Assembly: GCA_021031095.1 (NCBI GenBank)
Contig: JAGFVP010000010.1
Location: 155,164-219,163 of the forward strand
Direction: 5' to 3'
From: Bathelium albidoporum
Lineage: Eukaryota > Ascomycota > Dothideomycetes > Trypetheliales > Trypetheliaceae
DNA: 64,000 nt
Shown one piece after another: positions 54,736 through 64,000 of the stretch (within the stretch, counting starts at the first letter, position 1; the number at the start of each line of letters is the position of its first letter). Both the position numbers and the translations under genes were made by a program. Below the pieces are notes generated by a model. The model did not search any database and was not told where the DNA came from. It worked only from the letters and a program-made list of their open reading frames with translations.

Positions 54736-57700
54736 ATGTCTGCGGACCGGAATAGAGCGAGGATAGTGACTGCAGCATCAAGCCGACAGCCGCAGCACCC
54801 ATTCACCAATGAACCTGGGGATCAAGACGAATCTTCGTCCAGAGGTTCGCCAGTCCCCTCGGAACCACAGTTGACTCCAAAGTTGAGTCGAGCGGCGTCA
54901 TCAGTGTCCGGGACAGGGTTTTCGCCCTCATTCTCGCAGAGGATACCTGCAAGGTCGTTCAATCACTATGCATCACATGGGTTTCTAGGTACGTATCACA
55001 TCATTCTGTCAATCGATATCACCACAAGACGTGCTCTCAAGCTCACAATGGGACCCACAGAGCCGACCTCGTACTCTTCTGAGGGAGTGCGAGATCAAAC
55101 TGCTGAGCTCGCCTCCTGGGCGTTATCAGACCCCAATTCCCTCCGCACGAGTACTATGGGACATCGAAGGCAAAGTTTCCCTGAAAATCGAGGCTTCGAG
55201 GTTGGATCTAGTCGCAAAAATAGATTCGCAGCAGCTGAAGGATCTGAGGACTACATGGACGCGTTCGGTGCGACCAGACACGATGTTATCCAAGAAGTGT
55301 CTGAGCCGGTGTCCCCTGCCCAAAACTCAAGTCCCTCCCACACTCCGCTGCAGTCATCTGCCCTGACAGACTTGTTACGTAAATCTCCTCCACAGCCACC
55401 CAGTCACGATCGCCAAAGCCGATCGCCTCCGGAGTTGGTGGTCGAAGACATGAGTGAGCAAAACGTGAATGAAAGGACTGCGTTGCTGCCCAGGGACCAA
55501 ATAAATGGCCGCGTGTCCGCATACCATTTCTCAAAAGACGATCTCGAGGGACAAGCCACTGCTAAGCAACGGAGACTGAACAACATTCTTCCTCGCGCAA
55601 AGCAACATGGACTGTCTGCCTTCCGGACTGTCACCAATCGCAAGCTTTGGGAGCCACATGCAGTATGGGAGAATGCTATTCGACCAACTGCCAAGACTAT
55701 CCCCAGCGTTGTTTTGGGTCTGTTGCTGAACATCCTCGATGCTCTCTCCTACGGTTTCATCCTTTTCCCTCTTGGTTCAGAGATCTTCTCTGAAACCGGG
55801 CCTGACGGCATTGCCATATTTTACGTTAGCTGCATCGTGTCACAATTGGTTTATTCATGCGGCGGCTCGATCTTCAAGGGTGGTGTGGGTTCAGAAATGG
55901 TGGGTAATTGTTTCTCCTGTCGTTTGACAAACTAATCGAGTATACAGATTGAAGTAGTTCCCTTTTTCCATAAAATGGCATACATGATCATGGCGACCAT
56001 GGGTACAAACGATCCGGATGCTGTCCGTGCCACTGTCATTTCTTCGTATGCTTTGAGCTCTATACTTACCGGCATCGTCTTCTTTGCTCTGGGCGCATTA
56101 AAACTTGGTACTTTGGTCAACTTTTTCCCCCGAAGTATCCTGACTGGCTGTATCGGCGGTGTCGGCCTTTTCCTTGTACTCACGGGTGTCGAGGTCTCGG
56201 CTAGATTGGATGGAAGTCTAGATGCATCGAAAGAAACCTTTCAGAAACTTTTTTCTGCCGACACAGTCGTACTCTGGATCTTGCCCTTGTTGCTTGCGAT
56301 CATTCTTCTTACTATCAGGTACTTCAAAGATCATCCTGTGATCGTGCTTGGCTACTTCTTCGGCATCACCATACTCTTCTACATTGTTGTTGCAGCTGTT
56401 CCTAGCTTGAATGTTATGACTATGAGACAGTCTGGCTGGATTTTTGAAGCACCCACATCTGGAGTCCCGTTTTACCACTTTTATTCCTACTACAAATGGA
56501 GTTTGATTGATTGGAAGGCCATGTCGCAAACAATACCTACCATGTTCGCTTTGACACTTTTTGGTATCCTTCATGTTCCCATCAATGTTCCGGCGCTTGG
56601 AGTTGCGGTTAAAGAAGATGATGTCAGTATCGATCGCGAGCTTAGAGCGCATGGTTGGTCGAATGCGCTTTCAGGATGTTTGGGTAGCATTCAAAACTAT
56701 CTCGTGTACACCAATAGTGTCCTCTTCATTAACACTGGCGGAAACAGCCGCATCGCTGGCTGCCTTCTTGCGCTGGGCACTTTTGGAGTCTGGGTTGCGG
56801 GACCAGAGATCATTGGCTTTATTCCAGTCATGGTGGTTGGAACCTTGATTTACATGCTGGGGATTGAGCTCATGATCGAAGCGCTCTGGGACACGCGAAA
56901 CAAAATTCACAAGCTCGAGTATTGCACAATCTTGGCTATTGTGCTCATCATGGGCCTCTACGACTTTGTCGTAGGCATCTTTGCTGGTGTTACTCTGGCT
57001 TGTCTGAACTATGTCGTCCAGACTTCGCGAAAGTCGGCCATCCGAGCAACATTTTCAGGGGCCATTGCGGAATCTACAGTCAGGCGACATCCAATCCAGA
57101 GGCGATATCTCCATGAAGTCGGCCGACAAACGTACGTGGTCAAGCTTGCAGGATATCTCTTCTTTGGCACGATAGTCGCTGTGGAGAACAAGATTAGGGC
57201 TCTCATTGAGGAAGAAGCGTTCAGGGCGCGGCCGATCCGCTACCTGGTGCTGGACTTTACCCACGTTACTGGCCTCGACTTTTCTGCTGCGGAGGCATTC
57301 ACCCGCATGAATCGCATTCTCCATCGCCGCAATGTTGAGATGACATTATCGGGGGTGGTCCTCGGTGAGGAAATCGAGAAAAGCCTCAAAATGGTGGGCA
57401 TCCTGAACGAAACGCCCGGCGACGATGCAGGCCCACCACCAAAAGTGTTTGAAGATCTCAACAAAGCCCTAGAATCCTGCGAAAACGAAATGCTCGTCAC
57501 CTTCAAGCAACGAACCGACCTACTCGCCCAAAACTCCACCACCCATACCCAGTCCATGGCCGTCCCCGAAGCCGGCTCCTCGGCCGCCATCCCAACGCCG
57601 GACGCTGTCTACAGCTCCCCCCGACAAACCCTCCTCCAACAAGCCGCCACCAGCACACTGACCGCATCCAATGTCGTCCCAGCCTCCAAGTGGAACAACT

Positions 57701-58149
57701 TCCAGCAGCCCCTCCCCCTCATCCTGCAGACCTTCCAAGACCTCAGCGCGCACAGCGAAGACTTCTGGTTTCGCGCCGTGCGCTACTTCACGCGCAAGCA
57801 ACTACCAGCGGGCACGGTCCTCTACTCGCGCGGCGACGAGCCGGACGGCTTCTACCTGCTGCAGGAGGGTATCCTGCGCGCCGAGTACGACTGGGAGCAG
57901 GGCTGGTATGCGGAGAGCATCGTGGCGGGGACCACCTGCGGCGAGCTGCCCTTCTTCGCCGAGACGGACCGGTCCGCGCGCGTGGCGGCGGAGAAGGACT
58001 GCGTCGCGTGGTTGCTGACGCGCGAGCGCTGGCGCGATATGGAGCGGGAGCAGCCGGATGTGGCGAGGGAGCTGCTGAAGGTGGGCTTGAAGCTGACGAG
58101 TGAGCGGATGGGGGCGATTACGAGTTATGTGTTGGTGACGGCGGGGTGA
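54736..58149 (+). CDS. SulP/SLC26-type transporter with STAS and cyclic-nucleotide-binding-like domains (Vsb1/YGR125W-like)
   Basis: Multi-spanning membrane protein of about 1,097 residues. Exons are taken as 54736-54988, 55061-55899 and 55948-58149. The first intron is 72 nt without stops, so its retention would add 24 residues. The second (GTGGGT...ACAG) joins GSEM to IEVVPFFHKMAYMI. A Ser/Pro-rich cytosolic head of ~310 residues precedes ten or more hydrophobic spans. A STAS domain follows (RPIRYLVLDFTHVTGLDFSAAEAFTRM). A cNMP-binding-like fold comes near the end (AGTVLYSRGDEPDGFYLLQEG, GTTCGELPFFAETDRSARVAAE). This order matches yeast YGR125W/Vsb1, implicated in vacuolar basic amino acid storage. 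Sulphate transport is therefore not assured despite the family name. Confidence 0.88.
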
Positions 58150-59750
58150 AGGGGTAGGATGGAGGGATGGGACAAGGGAGGGGTGTGGTGGGGTGGCTGT
58201 ATTTGTTGCATAGTTGCCTTCTTGGTCTATCGTTATTATTAGACGAAGGTTTGGCGAGGGATGGTTCCCTGAAGGGTTCAGGAATCTGATTTTGGGCCCG
58301 GCGACATTTGTTTCTCTTCTGCATGGCCGCATAGCTAGGAGTTTGGGGCAGCCGCATAAGCGATCTGGTAGGGCGGCACATGTCGTCTGCAAGATATCAC
58401 TGATATTAGTTTTCGTTCACATGTCTTGTCTGTGCGATGGCGAAATCCATCTTGTGTTGCTGTGGAGAGCAATTTGTGGTCACTCGCCATGGTCCAGTGC
58501 TGAATTGGGCATCGCGTCTCAGTGGCGGCCTTGGCTCAAGATGGCAAGCCCGCCATTTAGATCTGCAGCCCCGTCTTCCCTCTCTCGGCGCTCATCTAAC
58601 GATTCCGGCCGCCGTTGAACGCCATCCACCGCCATCGTGGTGGCGCCAGCGCTCCACGGCCTAGCGTCGGCACGACTGCGGGTCCACGGGAGATTGAAAC
58701 ACGCCGGAACATTTCTCTCTGTCAAGCGGTGGCAGAAAAGGGGGAGAGCAAAGGGGAGGGTTCCAGATGCGTGATTGACTTTGGGAGTGCAGGAACGCGT
58801 TTTCCCACGATCTGAAACTTGCGCGGCTCCCCTTTCATTCGTGCGCCCAAAATAATAATGGGCGGCGCATGTGCGGCGTGGATGCTGCTGTTGTGATGGA
58901 ACTTCACGGAGCAGTGGGGCTCTATCTGTCCACGCAGGTTCGGCGCTGCTGCAGGTGCCCACGACACACACAGCCCTCCGATTGTGTGTCGATCGGGCTC
59001 GCGTCGAGTCACTGGGCGGACTTGGTCGAAGGGGAGGGATGCAAGCAGTCTCCTCGTCATATCGTCATGCAGCCAAGCAGTTTGCCAGGATCGGGCTGGG
59101 TTGCCGATAAAGCTCGGGGGCGCGCTGATTGGCTGGCGGGGGGAGCTTGGCCGGTCTGAGGGCCAGTATCAGAATCAGAACGGTCATGCGACCCAGCAGC
59201 GGGCTCGGCAGTGACAGCGAGGGGGGTGGAAGTCAGGACTACCTGCGGGACGAGTTGAGAGGGCGGTCAGCAGCAGCAACGAGCAGTGCTTGCGAATGCG
59301 TCAAGTTGAGTAAGAGGGCCGGGAGTGGGCCTGGGTGCAATTTCGGGAAGGGCAGGGCCAGGTGACAAGTTTGGAGCAGGTCAGTGAGGTTAGAGAGCTT
59401 AGAGCAGGTTAGAGATGCAACACTTGGCGCTAGCCTGCATCCCCTTCTTCCCAAGCATTATTTGCTCTCCCCCTCTGCTCTCCCATTTACTCTTGCAGAT
59501 TCTCTTTCCCACCCTCTTGCCTCATCTCTCGTGCCAGCGGAAGGAATCATTCCAATTCCTCCCCTTGAAATTTATTGTCTACGGACCGTGGGACGAGCCT
59601 GCCTTTGTTTGTTTATCCCCTTGTAATCGCGAAGATCGTCTTTGCTGGCCCTTTTCAATTCACTTCTTGCCCACACCATTCACCCTACTCCATTCCCACC
59701 TTAGCCACTCCCACACCAAGCCAGCCAAGTCTACCATCTCAGCATCCACT
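58150..59750. promoter_or_regulatory. GC-rich promoter/leader of the Meu6-like gene
   Basis: 1.6 kb with no supported gene. The final ~300 bases are C/T-rich, typical of a strong fungal transcription start region and leader directly before ATG 59751. Confidence 0.45.
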
Positions 59751-62134
59751 ATGTCGGACGTTCAGCAACCTGTTGTGGAGGATGCTCCTGCTGCTCAAAC
59801 GACCGAGCCAACAGCGCCCGCCGCTTCAGCGACTCTTCCAACTGAAGCTGTTCCCACTGAAGCCCAGCCCGAAACTGCTGCTGCTGCTACTGAGGCACCC
59901 AAGACCGAAGCTGGCGCCGTGGAAGGTGTAAAGGAGCCTCAGGCCGAAAAGGCCAAGGTCGAGGCCGAGCCTGTCACCCACGGTGCTCTTGGTTACAAGG
60001 GTGGCCGTTTCCCCAAGTGAGACCTCTGCGGATCATCTGTCTGCACCACGAATCTAACCTGGAGCTCCATAGGTCCATTGTGTTCTCCAAGAACTACTTT
60101 TGGTTCGGTGATGAAGCCATTCCGCAGCAGCACATGGACAAATTCATGCGTGGCGAGAAGCCCGAAACTTCTTATCCAACCACTGCATGGGCTAGTCATA
60201 CTGGCAAGGGCCTGTTCCTTTTTGCCAAGCACTCGGATCAAATGAAGACTCCCGACGGCGCAATCAACTTGGTACGTGCTCTCTGTCACATGCTGTCGTG
60301 TTTCGGTTTCAGTCCTGACAACGCGTGACAGGCCGATGTTTCCGACATTGCCAAGGAAGGAAGCCGAGACTTTTCCTTCAAGTATCACGGCAACAAGCAT
60401 ACCTTCCAAGCAAGCAACGAGAAGGAGCGTGATGGCTGGCTCGTCGCCGTCGAGAAGACCGCAGAGGAGGCCAAGAGTTCCAAGGAAGGCATTTTGAACA
60501 GCGACAAGTACAAGGACACCATTGGCAAGCTCAGTAAGTCTGCCTCAACGGTTGCGACGTGTTGTTTGCGATGTCAAACATTTGATGTTCTGCTGCATCA
60601 TGCAGACCCACTTCGTCCCGTGCTGACGCTAAAATAGACAAACCCGCCACGCTAGCCACCGGTGCCGCTGCCGCTGCCACCGCCAAAAAGAGCACTGACA
60701 CCCCCACTGCCACCGATGAAACTACCGAGACCCGCAAGGACAGCAGTGAAGCCGACGATGGCAAGAAGAAGAGCAAGAGCCGCTCCGTCTCCCGTGGCAA
60801 CAAACGCTCCAGCCTTTTTGGCTCCCTCATGGGCAAGAAGGAGGAAAGGGACGAGCAAAAGGAGTTGAAGGCAGAGGAGAAGGCCGAAGCAAAGGCCGAG
60901 AAAAAGGCTGAGAAGGAAGAGAAGAAAGAGGAGAGAGAAGAAAAGAAGGAGGAGGAGAAGGCTGAGAAGGAAGAGAAGAAAGAAGAGAAGAAGCTCGAAA
61001 AGAAAGAGAAGAAAGAGGGTTTGGCTGCTGTCGACGGAGCTAGCTCAGGTAAGCTCGAAGCCCTCTCTGCCCTTATATTGAGTTTTCCTTTGAAATGCAC
61101 GAATCATTGCTGACTTCCGCACAGATGATAAGAAGATCACTGAACCTGGCTCCGAAAAGAACACTACTGACAGCAGTAGACCAGCCAAGCGCACTTCTAT
61201 CTTTGGCAGCTTCTTCGAAAAAGTCCGAAGCCCGACCAGCGAGAAGAAAGAGGCTGATGTTGGCCCTGTTCCTCCTCCAAAGGATGATGCTCCTCCTGTC
61301 CTCCCTCCAACAGATAGTACTGATGAGGCTCCTCCAGCTCCCCCCAAGGACAACAAAGCCGAGGAAGCTGCTTTTGCAGGCGCTGCCACAGCAGCTGCTA
61401 CCGGGGTTGCTGCTGAAGAGACGAAGGACAACAAGAATGAGAAGGCTACCACTCCGGGCAAGGAAAAGGAGAACTTTTTCAAGCGCTTCCTGAGTGACAG
61501 CAAGATCAAAACCCACAAGCCTGAAGCTGCCAAGGACGAGGCCAAAGAAGGTGCAGAGACTGCGGCTGCTGAGGAACCCGCCAAGGAGGCTGAACCTGCC
61601 GATGCCGCTGCTGCTGACAAGACCACCGAACCAGCTGTTGAGACTCCCACTAAGCCTAGCACCGAGCCTCTTACAACCACCACCGCCACTGGCCCTCCTG
61701 AGAAAAAAGATGAAGCAACCACCCCAAACACTACTAAGCGCACCTCTATCTTTGGCACTCTCAAGGGCAAGGTCAAGGACAGCAGCAAGGGCGACAAGAG
61801 CGACGCCGAGAAATCCGAAGGCGAAGAAAAGAAATCCTCCAACAAGCTCGGCGGCATCTTCCGCAACCCCAGCAAGGCCATCAAGAGCACCGTCCCCACC
61901 CCAAGCAAGGACGCCAAGAAAGACGACACTGCGGCCAAGTCCCCAGTGAACGGCGACAAGGCTGATACCCCCGCCACAGAAAACGCTGCTGCTGCTAATG
62001 CTAAGCCCACCGAATCTACTCCCACCACCACCGCCAACAACGAGTCCGCCATCGGTGATGTCGTCCCGGAAGCCGTCTCGGTCGGGCAGCCGCAGGAACA
62101 GCAGGGTGCGCCTGTTGTGCAGGCGACGGCCTAG
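59751..62134 (+). CDS. PH-domain protein, Meu6-like, with long charged tail
   Basis: Predicted 695-residue protein. Five exons: 59751-60016, 60073-60271, 60332-60533, 60638-61048 and 61125-62134. The head is Ala/Glu/Pro/Thr-rich. A PH domain spans roughly residues 76-220: GALGYKGGRFPKSIVFSKNYFWFGDEAI ... GKGLFLFAKHS ... FSFKYHGNKHTFQASNEKERDGWLVAVEKT. It is assembled from three exons. A Lys/Glu run of about 60 residues (KAEEKAEAKAEKKAEKEEKK) follows and probably forms a single helix. KRSSLFGSL, KRTSIFGSF and KRTSIFGTL occur in turn along the tail. Fungal relatives are named after fission yeast Meu6 (meiotic expression up-regulated). Lipid binding and cortical location are inferred from the PH fold. 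Large antisense frames over exon 5 are shadows. Confidence 0.85.
60861..61016 (+). repeat. Low-complexity GAG/AAG codon tract
   Basis: Purine-only-like stretch within exon 4 of the Meu6-like gene, encoding alternating Lys/Glu. Likely prone to length variation by slippage. Confidence 0.8.
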
Positions 62135-63522
62135 CTCGCGTGCGGCGGCGGCAGTGTGCGCCGGCAGTCTGGCGAGGGCGCGTGGTGGACTGGGGGGACT
62201 GGCGAGCACGCGCTTTCGCACTCACGGCGGGTGTCATCGTCGCCGTCGATATCGCGGACGAGCGTTGGGGTAGGAGGATAAGATGGCAAGGGAGCAATGG
62301 TTACTCTTCTATGCGTACGTGGTCCTCTGGATACGACATGTATCACCTGGACCCGACCTGGCTACATCTTACTTGTCGTTACCGTCGAACATTGGGCTCC
62401 CTCTCGTGGTCCCACCCCTCTTCCTCATGCATCCTCATACTGCTCCTGGCCCATCTACCTACCTATTGTCCAACGCTCGCTAGGCTGGCTTGGTTATTTC
62501 GAACTCGAGTCTCGACGCTACCCTAATATTTCCTTGATGTTTCTCCTTTTCCTATTGCATTTGCTCGCGGCTGATATTCTACCTGAGTGTCACTGCTCTG
62601 CTGTCACTACTGCCTATTGGTTCCATTTATGGTTGTGTCTTTTCTGCTGCTTTTAGTCGTGTTTTTTATGCCCATCGCGAAATACCCGTGATACCCTGCA
62701 GTACCTCGAGAGCAAAATACCCCATTGTTGCGTGCACAGTTTCGGGAAGTGGATAAGGGGGGAAAGGGGATGGAGATGAGTGTGGTAATACCACCTTTGG
62801 GTTGCTGTAGCTAGGATGGTGGAGATGGGAAACTAATTACTAATAATACTGGAGTTCAATTTTCTACCTGGTCGTCTCTACATGTGATTATTGAACTGTC
62901 GTGAAGCGTGCGTGGACGCTACCTGCCTGGGTATCGTATGGGGACCTTACGTAACGCCTTTCCTTGGCCAGCCGACGGTATGAATGGGCCCGCAAGAGAA
63001 CACACTTTGTGCTCTAAGAAATATAACCCTTGATTATGACAGCGCCTCGTCTCCTATCCGCTGATGCTACCGTAATACTTGAGGAGACTTGATAGTTCAA
63101 TACTCAATCGTCGGACCAAAAATGTTTGATTTGGGGCAACGAAAACGGTAAACATGCTGATCATAATGACGGTTTCATGTAGGCTCACTTCCAGAAAACG
63201 AACAAATTGCGATGGACATTTCGATGGGGCTAAAGCCAGGTTCATCTCCGTACCAGAGCATGGCAATTTGGCACTCGGGCCGACGGCGAAAAGGGGATTG
63301 CGTCCATGGTACATTACTATGTACATGCAGGCACAAGTCAGTGCAGTGTGGAGTGCATGACGCACATGAGCCTCACCACTGCCCACCAACAGGCCTTTTC
63401 TTAAGGCTTGCTGGCCTTTCATCTCGGCGACGAGACTAAACATAATATTCATTCGTTCTTTCGGGATTGAAACCTATGATATGAGGGCTATCCATTACGA
63501 GGAACCCTTTACATAACGCAGA
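62135..63522. other. Gene-free stretch downstream of the Meu6-like gene
   Basis: 1.39 kb. The first part is 3' flank. A minus-strand frame at 63054-63452 has no recognisable domain and is not called. Confidence 0.45.
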
Positions 63523-64000
63523 ATGGTAGGTCGCGCGACATCGCAGATGATTTCGACTCCTGACTTGAATCCACCCCCGCTCGTCCTTTCTGTAGGATTG
63601 ATGGCTTTCCATGGCTCTGTATACGATGCTTAAGGTCCAAAGAGTCTCCTGCTAATCGGGAACTTCCGACAGGGCTGCTGCAACTCCAAGGAATCGGCAC
63701 GGGAAGGCACGACTCCCTACCCCAACGCGCCCTGCACCCCCATCGCCTCCCGCGATCCCGCTCCCTCCTCCCAACCTCCCATCTCCTCTCCTTACGGCCG
63801 CCGTTCCGCCTCCATTCATTCCTCGCTCGCGCCTGCCGCCGACACCGGCTTCGACTCCTCCTCCCGCACCAACATCATCCAACCGCCTCGCTCCCCACCC
63901 CACTCGCCCCTCCCTCCTCCACGAGCGACATGCTCCTCTCCAAACCCGGACGAGCCACCATCCGCCTCAGCTACCCAACGGAGCACCCACCGCCGCAGCC
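63523..64000 (+). CDS. Candidate MGCC-starting acylated protein, 5' end only
   Basis: Proposed gene start with a first exon that is only the ATG (63523-63525). A 147-nt intron (63526-63672) follows, with donor GTAGGT, a TGCTAATC branch-like sequence about 20 bases before the acceptor, and CGACAG. The second exon stays open to the window end and reads GCCNSKESAREGTTPYPNAP, then a Pro/Ser-rich segment. MGCC is a classic N-myristoylation plus palmitoylation signal. The MGCC...TPYPNAP opening resembles what I recall of fungal UBTD1-like ubiquitin-domain proteins. The diagnostic domain would lie past base 64000, so identity is unproven. If the first exon is wrong, the open frame could belong to a different upstream exon. 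Confidence 0.45.

Noticed and set aside
61045..62221. Two very long minus-strand frames opposite the last exon of the Meu6-like gene.
   Set aside because: They are shadows of Ala/Lys/Pro/Thr-rich codons; they have no domain, and the plus-strand gene is supported by a PH domain and splice sites.
63054..63452. 132-codon minus-strand frame with hydrophobic parts.
   Set aside because: No family resemblance and it stands alone; chance frame is more likely.
1..64000. tRNA, rRNA and CRISPR arrays.
   Set aside because: I found no cloverleaf with a GGTTCGAATCC-type T-loop, no rRNA core sequences and no regularly spaced repeats; a covariance-model scan was not possible.

Overview
The window looks like nuclear DNA of a filamentous ascomycete (Pezizomycotina, probably a Dothideomycete). 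Most genes carry short introns of 40-150 nt with GTRNGY-type donors and CTAAC/CTGAC branch sites. The gene set is typical of moulds: HET-domain protein, Ime2-type kinase, fungal HMG-box factor, Rds1-like ferritin-fold protein and GPI wall protein. Class is inferred from protein flavour only. No rRNA, tRNA, CRISPR or prokaryotic operon was seen. Twenty-two protein-coding loci, one pseudogene and two copies of a small inverted-repeat element are called. Exon boundaries come from splice signals, frame and family conservation.

Layout. 1-8 kb: PRP5 helicase (C-terminus cut off by the window edge), a mitochondrial-type double HMG-box protein, an RNase P Rpp40-like subunit and a Sir2 deacetylase. 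8.8-11.5 kb: a small GPI-anchored protein and an aldo-keto reductase. 11.5-16.7 kb: a long gene-free stretch ending in the pyrimidine-rich leader of an Ime2/ImeB-like kinase (to 19.2 kb). 20-27.6 kb: a methyltransferase and exosome subunit RRP42 (divergent), an APC-superfamily transporter, and a conserved protein often labelled casein kinase II beta 2. 28-30.6 kb: an SDR and a secreted ferritin-fold protein. 32-37.7 kb: an FAD monooxygenase, then a hydantoinase and an N-carbamoyl-D-amino-acid hydrolase transcribed divergently from one 0.7 kb promoter region. 38-41.7 kb: MDM1-like PXA/PX protein. 42-46.2 kb: an accessory patch with a phosphotransferase pseudogene, the second element copy and a HET gene. 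46.8-64 kb: a small mitochondrial protein, a 3 kb gene-free stretch, an HMG-box regulator, GINS subunit PSF1, a SulP/STAS/cNMP-binding transporter, a Meu6-like PH protein, and at the right edge the likely 5' end of an MGCC-starting protein whose first exon is just ATG.

The clearest functional module is the hydantoinase plus D-carbamoylase pair. Together they would convert 5-substituted hydantoins to D-amino acids through N-carbamoyl intermediates. This route is known mainly from bacteria, and here both genes contain introns. The clearest unlabelled structure is the 236-248 bp inverted-repeat element present at 31.3 and 43.9 kb. The other genes are ordinary housekeeping or regulatory loci without operon logic.
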